A DNA stretch of 64,000 nucleotides. It comes from Gibbula magus. Taxonomy: Eukaryota > Mollusca > Gastropoda > Trochida > Trochidae. Both the position numbers and the translations under genes were made by a program. Location: positions 46,390,358 through 46,454,357 of the forward strand of contig OW388300.1 in NCBI GenBank assembly GCA_936450465.1. Reading direction: 5' to 3'. The notes beneath the pieces are model-generated. The model had not been told where the DNA came from. It did no database searches and saw only the letters and a list, made by a program, of their open reading frames with translations. Below, piece by piece: positions 25,741 through 39,746 of the stretch (its first letter is position 1; every line of letters begins with the position of its first letter).

Positions 25741-26224
25741 ATTGAACAAATTTCTACTTTCGTTTTGAACTGCCAACAAAGAGGGAAATCGCTACTTTCG
25801 TTTTGAAATAAATGAAAGTAACCCCCATTAGACCACCCTTAGGTAATACGTCTTGAAATTGAAGACATAACTGAACACTGTTAGATGATATTGGTTTCAA
25901 ATAGTGAGATTGATATTATTCATTAGCAGAAGTTAGATATTAGGTGGAACAATCTTTTAAACTCAAATAATTGACAATATTTAATACGTACATTTTGCAC
26001 GTATAAATTAATATTATACATGGGAACTATTTTATTTTGGATTACCTATAAATTGTAATGACGTGATCACACTTCTGACCATATATTTTGGTAATGTATT
26101 GATTTATTCTTGTCATATACTGATGGGAATGAATAAGGGAACACTTTTTCAGCTTTATGATCCTCTGTGAGGTTTGAACGTTGTGTAACAGAAACATAGA
26201 GATGGAAATTGTCCAAAGTCAGTA

Positions 26225-26570
26225 TGGTGTGTGTCCTCCATGTGTGTTGATTGCTGTAACACGACTGTCTGGTAGACGTTGTATGAGTTTCCTGATCACA
26301 TATCTTTGGATAGCTCGTCACTCCTCCACCAGGGCATCCTACAGTTGATTGAGGTTCTGGGCTGTATTTTGCTTATCAAATTCTACAACCAAGAACACCC
26401 CAGATATGGTCTATAGGATTAATGTCGAGACTTCTGGATGACCGAGGCAGAAATTCAGTCGATTTCTCACAATCCGATTTGAAACCCGTAAACACCAGAC
26501 ATCTGTTACATAGAGGTATCATCGTAATCTGGCGATCTTGTCTATGGGTCAGGTCTTTGAAGGGCATTTA
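26225..26570 (-). pseudogene. Tc1/mariner-like transposase remnant (C-terminal part)
   Basis: Tc1-family transposases cut and paste DNA elements with a DDE/DDD catalytic core. The minus frame at 26567-26376 contains SRSLDINPIDHIWGVLG, which matches the conserved 'SPDLNPIEHLWDxLG' block. After a frameshift and a stop, the frame ending near 26240 contains RAIQRYVIRKLIQRLPDS then VTAINTHGGHTPY, matching the family's C-terminal 'GGHTxY' ending. Just before SRSLDINPI, the words THRQDRQITMI resemble the 'TxRQDRxI' linker near the N-terminal DNA-binding region. If so, the catalytic middle is missing here. Stops, frameshift and gap make it non-functional. Confidence 0.8.
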
Positions 26571-26747
26571 GAAGTGGTATACATAGGAACAGGAAGATTT
26601 TCTGGATAACAACTTCCTCAATGTGAAAATACACGACGTGCGGAGTACATACTCACTCCTTCATCAAGTGGAATGTATGGAAAATATGGTACATTATGTA
26701 CCATGTATACATTATGAGTAAAGAATTGATCCACTAGTCATGCTGTC

Positions 26748-26981
26748 CTAATGTAAATAATGTTCAAATGCATTCGTTGTGGTCGCCAAAGATCTAGGCT
26801 TACCAGGCTCCAAGAAGTATTCTTGGTGTAGTTCGTCAACTATCATGAGTATGAGGGGCCGCAGTTGAGTGCATGAACAGTCGCAGGGTTTCAGTGACAC
26901 CTGTTCACGAAAGAGTGCAGGAGAAAAAGTAACAAAATGATACAATATGACTTCAGATGTCATCCATCCAGATAGTAACAC
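26748..26981 (-). pseudogene. Probable Tc1-like transposase remnant (central part)
   Basis: One minus frame with stops reads DDI, SHIV, then TETLRLFMHSTAAPHTHDS, which resembles the family's 'xxDNARPHTARxV' segment around the second catalytic aspartate; here the DN is replaced by ST. It lies upstream of the C-terminal remnant on the same strand, fitting one decayed element, but the linker-like words at 26540 lie between them, so the order is scrambled. The assignment is weaker than for the neighbour. Confidence 0.5.
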
Positions 26982-27550
26982 TCACAAGTGTATATGGCTT
27001 GATAAATGTTGACGGGGTTGAAATCGATATGATGATTCCTCCTTGTTGAAATAATTACATTGAAGGCACATACTTCATTATACGTTTTAACACTTGATTA
27101 AATGCTCCTCCAAGTGACAACATACACACAATAAGGTCATATTTCAACATCCATTGGAGTAAAATTTGTCCACGAATTTTCTGTCATGAAAAGAAGCAAT
27201 CACACATGTCCATTAGTGTGTTGTTATATATACACAGCGGTCGTATTGTCCTCACTTATAGGATTCAATGCAGGATAAAAGATTCTGATTAAGTAAGTTT
27301 CCTGGTTTTATACTCCGTATGATCAAAGGTCACGTGTCAAAGACGAATAATCAAACACCTCAAGGAATATGTAAATGTAAATGCGTACATGTAGATTAAA
27401 AATGTCGAGGGTGTACCAGTTCATAGAAACATAGGGTAAGTAACACAATCAACATATAAATTACACACTTATATTTATTCCTCGCCCGTGTAAGATACTG
27501 CAGTGTAATATTAAACTAGAAATACTTGCCATTTAGAAAGTGAACAACTA
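26982..27550. other. Non-coding stretch, no gene seen
   Basis: No coding frame or repeat is supported. The right end of the Tc1-like element was not found here. Confidence 0.5.
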
Positions 27551-27759
27551 TAACATGGTTATATTTGGGATAACACTACCCTCAATAGTACAAATTCTTG
27601 TACTTTTTTGGACCGAGTCCCATGCGGGATTCGAACCTATGCCCTCAGAGTAAGGCAACTATCGCAATCATTGACTGTACCAACAGCTTACCACACGGTC
27701 ATTTCGGTCGAAGAATATGTACTGTTGAAGGTAGTGTTATTCCAAATATAACCATGTTA
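27551..27759. repeat. TIR element enclosing a tRNA-like core (complete copy)
   Basis: The ends are long inverted repeats of about 49 bp with only a few mismatches. The left end starts TAACATGGTTATATTTGG and the right ends CCAAATATAACCATGTTA. Between them, on the minus strand, lies a tRNA-like segment with TGGTAAGCTGTTGG (A-box-like) and, about 45 bases later, GGTTCGAATCCCGC (B-box). The element therefore looks like a MITE whose interior is a Pol III promoter-like sequence. A partial relative at 49612-49768 shares the left TIR and the core. The flanking bases are TA/TTA-rich, so the exact target duplication is ambiguous. Confidence 0.85.
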
Positions 27760-27790
27760 ATATTAAACTACTGTAATACCGCCGTGCGTA

Positions 27791-27822
27791 TGACGTCACA
27801 ATATTTTGCGGTTATGACGTCA
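27791..27822. promoter_or_regulatory. Paired CRE octamers
   Basis: TGACGTCACAAT occurs at 27791-27802 and TGACGTCACAATT at 27815-27827, in the same orientation with 24-base spacing. They lie between two foldback elements. They may be a regulatory pair or the terminal motif of a repeat. Confidence 0.4.
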
Positions 27823-27929
27823 CAATTGGAGTAACGTCGCCACAATGGTATCGGATTTGCGGGAATCATAGCTTCAGAGCCATTACTACGGCTATTACGC
27901 TGGATTATAGGTGGGCGAGTAATAAACAT

Positions 27930-28062
27930 AATTATATACTAAACTTCCTTCTATTTAATACCATTTTTATTAATCTCGTTCATTTCGTTCGTTTTATACA
28001 AAATCATTAACTCGTTTAATAAAACTGGTATTAAATAGAAGGTCGTTTAGTATCTTCTATAA
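27930..28062. repeat. Foldback MITE of the AATACTAAACGA group
   Basis: The arms TATACTAAAC..CTTCTATTTAATACCA (left) and, reversed, GATACTAAACGACCTTCTAT then TTAATACCA (right) pair almost fully. The centre contains CTCGTTCATTTCGTTCG. Its termini match those at 39447, 41234 and 53190, but the arm sequence further in is different. No coding capacity. Confidence 0.8.
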
Positions 28063-29134
28063 ATCATACTAACAAATACACAGCATTAGAATCACTCATA
28101 CAACTGTTACTCGTGGACATTTAAAAGGGACGCCGCACCTCTTATCTCAGACCAAGGCGTTAATGAAATATAATAAGGGATTGAACTCTTATTGCTTAAG
28201 GTGATATTTAAACAACAGTTCACAATAGCTGTTTTAGTATATATCTTGCCGTGAAGCGTGTTCTAGATGTTTATAACAAAACTGTAACAAACAAAAGTTC
28301 CGCATTAAAGTTTGTCATTTGAATAAAATGAAAGTTTGTTTGGGAGCTCTTATATTTTGAACTGTTGCCAAAGTTTTGATCACAAGAAATGATATCAAGT
28401 TGTTGCTCTCTGTGATCTGTAACTCACTAGTAGAAGTATGGCGAGCGACCAGTACAATAATTTCGAGATGTGTTACTACTACATGTGTACCTTGGGTCCT
28501 GCTTGATATCCAATTCTACAATGATTCTACCACGTCGCCTACACAGAATATATAAAGAAATTTTATGCATTATACGATAAACTTTTCCTCATTCGTATTA
28601 CAAAGCACATATATTTAATGTTGTTTTCCTTTTGCTATCATAGCGTGATGCACTGTACTTTTAGGGCAATACTTTCGAATGTAATTGTGATAATTCATTG
28701 AAAATTACTGTTCATGTGGACTCCCCGATGTGCGAAACATTATATACTATCAGATTAAGTTTATTCATGGAGCATTAGTGCTCTCATTAATCTTCAGGTA
28801 AATGTCACTAGTGCAAGACACGGCGTGTAGACGCGCAATAAAGAGATGCAATAGTGCCTACCTACATGTACAGTTCAGGTCTATTATAAGTTTTGCTTGT
28901 TGTGGCATATTTGAATATATTTTCATGAAAGTAGCGACCTTTATGCAATCTCAATCTGACAACGATTGTATTATTAAGAGGCAATACATAATAAATATCT
29001 TTTCTACAAAACTTATATGAAATGTGTTATGTAAACAATGTGTTTGAAAAGAATTGAAGTGTGATGATATAAAAAAAATAACACGTTGATGTTATTGTTA
29101 CAGCCATGACATGTTTATTTTGGTTCTCAACTGT
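28063..29134. other. Non-coding stretch, no gene seen
   Basis: No supported coding frame or repeat; the frame at 28802-29020 is not family-like. Confidence 0.5.
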
Positions 29135-29287
29135 ATTGTATAAGTAAATATCGTGGTTATATCAAAATCAGCTTACATTTAACATAGATCATGTGGACAA
29201 TATGTCTTTCTGCATTCGGTTATGAAAGAATGAAACTATGAAACAACGTGATATTATATGGCACTTTAATTAAATATGGTATGTCCT

Positions 29288-29345
<58 letters not shown>

Positions 29346-29393
29346 TCCTCTTCTCTCTCTCTCTCATCCTCTCTCTCTCTCTCTCCTCTCTCG

Positions 29394-29424
<31 letters not shown>

Positions 29425-30897
29425 CCTCGCTCTTCATTATTAAATATGACACATTTTAAGGTACTTATCAAGAACTATGTGAAATTGCTTTGACATCGAT
29501 TTTGAGATAGCTAGCATATTTCTATGATCTGCATTGTTAAAATATATAGTTTTATGTCATATAACATGTTATTGAGTTTAGTGTGGGGTAGGGTACGGTA
29601 AGTACTTGCTTTTTAAATAATAATGAGGGTACAAAACATCACGACTTATACATTGAATCTCACTAATCAAATCTAGGAAAATAATCAATGGGATTTTATT
29701 TCTTCTTCAATGAAATCCATCATTTCTGGAAATATGGAAACTTGTGGATTATTTTTATTATATATTATAGCTGGTTATTCCAGCGCAGATATCACGCCAT
29801 CTCCCAAGGTATACTAACGACGAAACAGGTATTCATCAATTTGTAACCTCAAAGTACATTTTCAGTATATTTTTGATTATGCGTAAGGGCATAATGGAAA
29901 TATTTTACTTGAGTTCCCTTCATTTAACATGTTTCCTTTGCTAGCTCAAAGGTAATCAAGTATTACAATACGTTTATCTAACCACAAAATGGTCATTACA
30001 ACTAGATATTTGTTAGAATTAAACTTGTGATAACCTAAGGTAAAATATGGCAGATGAATTGCATTGGACCACGTAAATAAAGATTATTAAAGATGCTTTT
30101 TTCTTCTTCAAGTTATGAACCCAGGAGATGAAATGAATTAAAAGGGATTCAGGTGGAAGATTTTCATTCAGGTATGAAAACAGTTTGCAACTCTTAGTTC
30201 TTGTAAAAACTATGATGTTTGAAGTTATTACAAGATTAATTTGTTGCAATGTTATTGAGGAATAGCCGGGATAACAGTCTCAAGAATTACTTTTCAAAAT
30301 GTCTCTGATTCATTATAATGTCACAAATGTCAAAAATTATCAATCGTGTTTTATCGATGATTACTGACTGTTGGTGAAAAGTGTCATTATGATGCTAATT
30401 GTTTCAGTATAGAGACACTATACAGCCGAATTTTTTAAAAAATGGTTGGACAATTTACTGCGTCTGGCTCGCGCTAATTAGTCAAACGCTATTTTGAAAA
30501 TGTATCTAAAACAGGTGGAAAGATACATTTTAGTTTGTTTATATAGGTTATGTAACCAGTTTTCGTGTACTTAGAACATATCATGTCTACCTCTGCATGT
30601 TTATGCAAAACTCGATTGATCTCTTTTCATATTTGAATATTGTTCTTCAAAAAGGAATTTGTTAAACTTGTTCATGATCACTAATTATCTTCAATATTAA
30701 ATAATTTCAATATTCCAACAACGTTAACGTGTACTAACTAATTATGTATCACAGTCTTTTTTACTTACATACAAAGACAGAACTTCAAGAGCATCGCCAT
30801 AACCATTACCATAAAATGAATATAGAAGATATATGTATTTCTTGACTAATACCATATATTTATTTATTCGAGTGAAGAATACAGTTTTTTCTCTCTA

Positions 30898-30900
<3 letters not shown>
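29135..30900 (+). repeat. Recent 1.76-kb tandem duplication, copy 1
   Basis: It begins ATTGTATAAGTAAATATCGT and ends at CTCTCTAATT, immediately followed by the second copy. The two copies are nearly identical outside the (CT)n tract, with only scattered single-base differences such as one extra C near 29684 and one extra T near 29875. It contains no gene. The open frame at 30019-30249 is identical in the second copy but unrecognised. Confidence 0.95.
29290..29431. repeat. Interrupted (CT)n microsatellite
   Basis: A pure (CT)n run to about 29340 is followed by interrupted CT blocks (CACCCTCCTC, CATC, CGTC). The minus-strand arginine-glutamate frame across it is a repeat by-product. Confidence 0.97.
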
Positions 30901-32654
<1,754 letters not shown>

Positions 32655-33773
32655 TCATAAGATGAGATAAACATGATATTTGTTAAGAATTGACAAATAT
32701 TCTATTTATCATATGATGTTATCTTTGTAAGCACGCCGCTAAATGGTCGTTTGCATGTTAAGTGACGGCCAGGAAAAGCCCGCTACCACAGTAACAATGA
32801 TACGTCTTAAGATAATTCGTTATGTCAGACCATTGTTTTTGACGTCAAACTCTTGAACCTCTTCCTTTGAGTAATGATAAATAATATCGGTCACTGGTCA
32901 CAGTGAAAATATCAGATATATTCACTGTAGGTTTATTGAAAGTTTATTTTACCGATAACTCCTAACAGTTCATTGTTCATTATATAAGAAATAATGTATC
33001 GTCAGAAAAAGGTATCCCAACCACATACATGTACATGTCAAGTAACAATCAACGTTCGTGGTTGTTGACATTCTCTCCAAGTCAGATCTTCTTGGGATTA
33101 AATTAACTCTCTGATCGACATGGCTTTGTCGGTAGATGGAGAAGACCGGAATTTTATACCATAATTTTTTTATTTTTATCTTGAATCCTAACTCTACGCA
33201 TGGATGAATATACTAGATGTGTTGATTAAATTTCAAATCATCTCATATGAGAATTACTTGTTACTTGTTACTTGCAAATAGGGCGCAAGCTTAAAGATTT
33301 CAAAAGTCTAATGAAAAGTCCCATTTATATGCATAATAAGTATATGACCTATTACAGACCACCAACCGAAATATGTATGTAGACCTACGATAGATTTCAA
33401 CCGTCAATACCAGTGAAAACATTCGACATATGTCACTCCAACAAAATACTCTATATAATCTTAAAGGACATTCCACAATATTGATCATCACATGGTTCAT
33501 CCATTGTGCTCACAGTATGCAAATCAAATTTCCCCTCCAGGAACACTAAACCGTGCCAGCAAACTTACATTTACTGATAGCTGGAGGCGTTCCATTGTCA
33601 ATCATTGTTCATTTACTCACTGCTGTAGAATTTAACCATTCCTTGAATAAAATCGTCTTGAACGGATGCAAGTCATCTCTGACATGAGTCTGTATTGACA
33701 CTTCGTGTTGACGGCTCCTAAACAAATCATCTTGAAATAAGGAGCATTTGTTCCTCCTTGGAGCCATTTGTTT
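32655..33773. other. Non-coding stretch, no gene seen
   Basis: No supported coding frame. A single CRE octamer TGACGTCA lies at 32840-32847. The duplicated word TTACTTGTTACTTG lies near 33255. Confidence 0.5.
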
Positions 33774-34121
33774 TTAAAGGAGCAGTAGCACGTGTTTTTT
33801 CAAATTTTATTTTTTCAAATTTCCCATTTGTAATGATAGTTTATGCCATTCATATTTACTTTAGAGGGTAAATCATCTTATTAAACAAACAAATTATCCG
33901 TAGTGGTGATAAATGTGTTGCGTATAAAGCAAATATGGATGGCGGCCATTTTATTGTGAACACATTTTATTATTTCGATTCCCATGGCTTTACGGAACCA
34001 TGAACACTCATTTATTAACTTGATTTTCTGAAGAGGGATGTTTTACTATTGGGGACAATATTTTTCAAATACATTTTGACAAGTTATTTCATTGGAAAAA
34101 CGTGCTACTGCCCCTTTTTAA
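33774..34121. repeat. MITE with TTAAAGG..CAGTAGCAC termini
   Basis: The left end is TTAAAGGAGCAGTAGCACGT and the right end, reversed, is TTAAAAAGGGGCAGTAGCAC, giving TIRs of about 25 bp around a 350-bp AT-rich body with no frame. The body includes ATGGATGGCGGCCATTTTA. The terminal TTAA could be part of the element or its target site (TTAA is the piggyBac target), which a single copy cannot settle. The element at 45211-45470 has related ends. Confidence 0.85.
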
Positions 34122-34689
34122 GTTTTTTGACAAGCCGGTTGAGCTGATGCATTATATCGTTTCAAATGGAGTGTATGGCGTATTTCAACAACATAGCGAA
34201 ATTAAAAAAAAATTAAGACCCTTCATATTTAACGTTTATTATTACTTTAAACTTCATTTAACAGGCCGTTGATCATTTGATGTACTGTAATTTGGTGTCA
34301 AGAGTCTGCTGTGTCTGATGATCTTCCACCACACCAATTACCACACACAGAATATTAGAACAAGCATGAACAGAAAACGATATCGATATGTTTTATGCAG
34401 GAACTTACATGAAGTAAAAGTTTCCTTGATTTACCAGTTGTTTCTTGTATCTTGTAAAAAGTGCTCATTATGGTGTTTAAAATCTAGAAATGGGTCACTT
34501 AGCTACTACATAGACCCAAGGTAACCTTCTTTAAGGTTGGATAATGTGAGAATTTGAGGAGTTATTTCCTGTTCACTATTAAAGCATATGTCTCGATGGA
34601 GACACCAATAACTTACATGTATGACCTGGGTCCCTCTGTCTTTCTAATGGCACACCAGAACACATTGGTAAATTGCTATGAGCACAGCA

Positions 34690-34964
34690 CTGTCGTGGTT
34701 ACCATGTTGGCCTCTCACGACAAATGGCCAGGTTCGAATCCTGATGGAGATCTGAACCTCATGCTGTGTTGTGTGCCTGGGTCAGACACTTCATCCACAT
34801 TGCACGCAGTCCAACCGGCTGTTTAAATGGGTACCTGAACACGGGAAGTACGGAGCGCTTATTACTGACATCGAAGGTACAATTCCGTCATGGTAATAAT
34901 ATGTAGCGCTTTGAGCAACTGCTAAGCAGATATATGCGCGTCATAAGCGGACTTTTATTATTGT
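34690..34964 (+). mobile_element. tRNA-derived SINE, full-length-like
   Basis: SINEs are Pol III-transcribed retroposons moved by LINE machinery. The head contains GGTTCGAATCC (34731-34741), an exact tRNA B-box, preceded by TGGTTACCATGTTGG in the A-box position. The body continues CTCATGCTGTGTTGTGTGCC, then TGGGTCAGACACTT and AAATGGGTACCTG, words shared with the minus-strand copies at 44088-44300 and 44455-44692. The 3' end is a short ATT-type tail (TTTTATTATTG). The open frame at 34554-34826 overlaps it and is not a gene. Confidence 0.85.
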
Positions 34965-36341
34965 GTCACCCCCAGGAAGCAAACTGAACTCCACTCAGCC
35001 TTACAATCAATATACAAATAATTAGTACTACGTTTCGATTGAAGTGGATACTCTATCGTAACACATATGAAGTATAGAAAGGTTCACTGATAACATGATC
35101 ATTAAGTCAAGAATCATGTTGAAAGTGTACGTGTTTAGAATAACGAAAAATATTGTAAAAAGTCAGTTGATATGGACAACTCTTAACGCTAGGGTACATC
35201 TCAAATCTCGTAAAAACAACTAAGGAAGATTTGTGTTACGTCTTTGACAATACCCCAAGAGACAAAGCTAATACCTAATGCTATTAAGGAGTTCTAGTGT
35301 TTAGTCAGCCTGGCAGTGTGCATGTGAAAGATCCCAAACAGCTGAACTTAAATAACGTTCTCCAAACATCATGAAATTCTAACTATACTAGTACTAAGTG
35401 TATTAGTATTAAATGATATCATCATGTGTTATTGATACAATGCGTTGTGGTACATTTGGAGCTGCAGCAAACATTTTATAATAATTAGTTTTGAAATAAG
35501 ACGGAATGCACTCGACGTTGCAAACACTTTTTACGACTGTTTAATACAGACATGGTATCTAGATTACATGTATTCAAGGTCTATCTCTAATATCACAGAA
35601 TATCTTAACGATGGTCTCAGGCTTCCCATTGAAGGTTTTACTGAACAAGGGTTTATCAATTCCACCCATAATTAACATGAACATGAACATTAAAGAAATA
35701 CAACAATTTTCGGTTAGCGTGTTGGATGATGTGATGCTGTCTTATGACGTCTTTCTTGAGCTTTCTCACCTCAGAAGAAACAGATATACTTTTAGGACAC
35801 TGTGAAGACAGGAAGAGCGTATTATTTCTCGGAACACTTACTGTCAACTCTGAATTCCAGAAATGTTCGAATAATACAATGCTATGAAGTTGCAAGTACT
35901 TGTATGGTTATTGTGAAATGTGTGGTGTGCGTTAAAGACACATCGTCGTCAACTATTTGTCATTTTCATTCACTCAATTGTAAGGCCTTTGAACGTCATA
36001 GCTTAGTTTATTACAAATTGGCACACTATTAAATGTACGTTTGTGTGCTGGACATTGAAACCAGGTTTATTACATGGCAAAGGTTAGAAATGATACACAG
36101 TCATATTAACTTGTTTGATGTAATATATCTGTTCACCTAAATGGACGTTTATGAATATAAATATATCATTTATTTTTCAATTACCAAGTTACGACACTTA
36201 GCCTTCTTTCCTTTGATGTTGTGTACCTTTAGTTTAGAACTTATTATGCATGTGACCATGTGAACTACATTTACATACTGACTTTATATAAATATAACCA
36301 TGGACAGCAAGCTCTTTCGGTCTTTCGGACCCCATCAGCAT
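34965..36341. other. Non-coding stretch, no gene seen
   Basis: Several overlapping open frames occur at 35445-36032, none with a recognisable family or consistent frame. Nothing else is supported. Confidence 0.45.

Positions 36342-36391
<50 letters not shown>
36342..36391. repeat. (GT)n microsatellite
   Basis: About 25 uninterrupted GT units. The Cys-Val frame across it is a by-product. Confidence 0.98.
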
Positions 36392-36392
<1 letters not shown>

Positions 36393-37809
36393 AACATGGT
36401 TGGGCTTTCAGCTATGCAACGGTATCAACGCAACAAAGCAGTTTAAGAAAGTTCCACTCATTTGCACTCTTAGATTATTCATTTATAAATAAGTCATTTC
36501 TCTGTAGTATATTGAATTGTATTAAGCAAATGTACTGTTATCTTTTGTGTGTTAATTTCTCCCAGAAGTTTCCAAGATACGTCTCGTAGTCTTCATTGCG
36601 GTTCTATCATATTGTCTGGTATGATAATTACTGCACATATCTGTAATGTATATAACGTGTAGGTTCCAAGGGGAGACTCTTATCGTATATTCTGGTATCA
36701 GACCTAGTGGATACATCTGGAATGCATACAAAACAAAGAAATAACTATTCAATCGGGTAAGTATCCACAGTGAAACAGCACCATCTTCAGAATACTAACA
36801 TCTTATTTAGGATATCGAGTGACATGAACCAGGGACATGGACTTTACATGTTTCGAAGAGAATGAATAGTGTAGATCTGACCAAAAAAGACACGGAAACA
36901 ATATACCTATATACGTCTTTATGCAGTATATTATTTATATTGTCGTTTGCTAAAGTTTTTAATACGATTCCAGTATTTTGTCAATAACATTTACTCATCA
37001 GGAATAAAAAAGATCGTTTAATATTGCTCAACAATCACATTTAAAGGTCCATACTCACATTAATCACGTCAGTCATCGCAACAGTTCAACTTATATAAAT
37101 AAACTGCACAATGAGATGTAACATTACTGTCAGATAATGAAACGTGTGTGTCGAACTTAAATTATCCTTTGAATGACATGAACCCAAAGTTACAACCAAG
37201 CATAATTGCATGATTGTTTATGCGTCGGTAGATCGTTGACTTATTGTATTGTAATTAAGCAAAATAAATGTCAATAAATGTTCCAAAAACGCCATCTATG
37301 CAATAATGTGGCCAAATCAAGCGAAAACTAATATTTAATAAATAAAAATATGTAGCCACATTTCACAAACAACACAATAAAGACAGCAAACATATTATGT
37401 TTATTTGTACATAAACATCTTGCGAGTTGAGATAATTGTGATTTCAAGAAATTACCCATTTATCAATTTGACGCTAAAACTGTTACCATAGCATCACAAT
37501 TAACAATTCAGAAAAATGTAGAATCCATCACTCAAGAATAATGGGCGTTTATGTGAAGTATAAACGTATATCATAGGTGTGACCTTGAGTTGGACCCCTA
37601 CTCCTTTTTCACTTGTATGTATAAGATAATGATTATTTGAAACTGCACTTCTTTAAAAGTAGGAATATTACAGTATAATACGGAAATTACCATCCGAAAA
37701 GTTTAACGCCTTAACAACCCATTCATCAACGTGCACGTGTGAGTTGAAATGCTCAGTGGAAATGTGTTCTACAGTCGGTCATATTGCAAAATAAATTATT
37801 ACCACCCAG
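36392..37809. other. Non-coding stretch, no gene seen
   Basis: No supported coding region or repeat. Confidence 0.5.
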
Positions 37810-38034
37810 GGCCATGTTCAAGAGAGGTTTTAAAGTAATCGCTCAATGAGCGCTTCATTTTAAACCTCTCTTGAACGCGATTGCTCAATGTAGCGATACG
37901 TAGCAAGGCGAGCAAACTTCGAGGAATCGCACCGTGTCGTTCAGAAGAGAATGCGCTACAATTAGCGCCACTTTGAGCGCTACATTGAGTTATCAATGAG
38001 CGATTATAAGTGCTCGCTGTTATGGAACGGAGCC
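37810..38034 (-). repeat. Hairpin-ended MITE, second complete copy (inverted)
   Basis: Reverse orientation relative to 11916-12130. It starts GGCCATGTTCAAGAGAGG and ends GTTATGGAACGGAGCC, with the long hairpin (37817-37876) at its left end and GCGCTACATTGAG words in the other half. Its length (225 bp) and architecture match the first copy. Flanks are CAG on the left and CTG on the right, so the 3-bp target is not an exact direct repeat here. The minus-strand frame at 37799-37996 lies inside it and is not a gene. Confidence 0.88.
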
Positions 38035-39062
38035 CTGGTGTAGTGATACATTATTGACTGACCTTGAATATAATATTGTGGAGGGGCATTTTAAATTACA
38101 GGACATCCAGGACCAAGAAACCTCTCATACAATGGATCAACATCCATGCCCCCACAGGATCTACTTGATGAAGATAGCTGCAAACGACCCCAGGGTGGGT
38201 TTTCATAGACTCTACTCAACGTAATGAAGAAATGATGTTATAGTTAGTGGAATCCGAATATTACAATGATTCATTATTCACTGAGTTTAGTCAATATCAT
38301 TAGGAATCATACCAAATATCTCTTTAAGAGACACGACTTTGTTACACTGTGAATTGGCCATGCATTTACACGCATCTCATCATTTCAGAACCATTAATAG
38401 ACGACTATAACTGGAAAGGAAACGTGACCCCAGAGCTCATTGTTTTATATACATCCAATGATTATCAATGTACTTACATCATTGAACCAAACTAAATTCA
38501 TTTTGTAGCAGTTATCTCTTAAAATAGATAAATTACAAGTAAAGAGTAATCATCAAATGATTGTACAACATAATTCAAATAAAAGTTCTTGAGTGTACAA
38601 ACCAAACCCCTACCTTCTTATCCTAAACTTAAAAGTTTCATAAAGATGAACGAACATTACTTTGTTACCCATATGTGTTGCAAATATGTCATGACATAAA
38701 CGGTGATGTGTTGCACATGTGCAATAAATAATTTGTTTGGCTGGTTGAGAAAACAATGGAATTGTGGGAATGCGTTTACCTACCAAGTTAGTCAAGTTGA
38801 CCAAGTCTCTGTCATGGTTACAGTTGTACTAGTAACCCTTGGTACTTGCAAACAACATGGACCACAACAGCAAGCCACAGGAACTTGGCGTATTTGTGTT
38901 ATTTTATTTAATTTATCTCATTTTATAACATGTATGAATATGTCTTTCGATAAGTAAACTTTGTCGGCAGTGTCAGTTACTTAACGGCGAAATAGATCCG
39001 TGAAGTGACATTAAATGATACAATAAAATAGTTGCCCTTAAATTTTATCCTTTTATCCTTCT
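38035..39062. other. Non-coding stretch, no gene seen
   Basis: No supported coding frame. Overlapping frames near 38610-38957 on opposite strands are unrecognised. Confidence 0.5.
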
Positions 39063-39400
39063 CCTCATTTTATCTTTGATCATTTCGTTGACGTCGTAGG
39101 CAATTTTATAAGAAAATAATTCTCTTTTCAGTCACTATTTTCTTGTCAGTCGGTCTACAACTGCCGGTAGCACAGCGCTTTACAACCCCATGTTGGAATT
39201 ACTGTTACCCTTGTCCTTAAATTAACTCACATTCAAAGGACTTTCCGAAAGGATCAAACTAGCAACTTCTTTACTACTGAAGATATCAATTACAGACAGT
39301 TCACCCATAACCAATATAAACAGAAACACATTCATATTTCCGAACTGAAAACTAAATCAAGCTTTTATATTTCACAAAAAGTGTATATGAACAAAACAAC
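39063..39400 (+). repeat. Diverged local duplication, copy 1
   Basis: CCTCATTTTATCTTTGATCA followed by TTTCGTTGAC starts both this block and the one at 39747. Later shared words include GAAGATAT, CATAACCAATA and a run of AACAA/GCAA words. It is considerably diverged, so older than the other duplications. This copy lacks the 187-bp TIR element present in the other. Confidence 0.7.
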
Positions 39401-39446
39401 AAAGCAAATGAAACGAGTTCGTTCAACTTAATCAGCGCGTAATAAA

Positions 39447-39596
39447 TAAAATACTCAACGCAGTCCCATTTAATAACATATTTATGAAACTCGTGAGTGG
39501 TATCGGTATCTAACTCGCTTTCGTTCGTTAAATACCAAACCACTCATTTGTTTCATAAATATGTTATTAAACGAGACGTCGTGTAGTTTTCTCTAT
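39447..39596. repeat. Foldback MITE of the AATACTAAACGA group
   Basis: The arms contain TTTAATAACATATTTATGAA in both orientations, then GAGTGGTATCGGTATCTAAC / GTGGTTTGGTATTTAACG. The centre is CTCGCTTTCGTTCG. The termini are AAATACTCAACG and, reversed, AAAACTACACGACGTCTCG. A sister copy with matching left flank lies at 53190-53348. Confidence 0.88.
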
Positions 39597-39746
39597 GTAT
39601 TTTCAAAGTTAATATGAAATCGTTGCAAAGGGTATGTTTAATTAACATTATAAATACGACTTTCTAACTGTAATGGTTAAATGGTACAGGAACTTTTATT
39701 CAACGGAAATAACCGTGAGTTAAAAGGGAAACTATGCTAAAAATAG

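Noticed and set aside
27616..27712. Functional minus-strand tRNA gene inside the TIR element
   Set aside because: A- and B-box-like words are present, but I could not draw a full cloverleaf with acceptor pairing.
34690..34760. Functional tRNA gene
   Set aside because: The B-box is exact, but no acceptor stem closes and the sequence continues into a SINE body.
36260..36589. 109-residue plus-strand frame with Cys-Val repeat
   Set aside because: It is carried by a (GT)n microsatellite, with no recognisable domain on either side.
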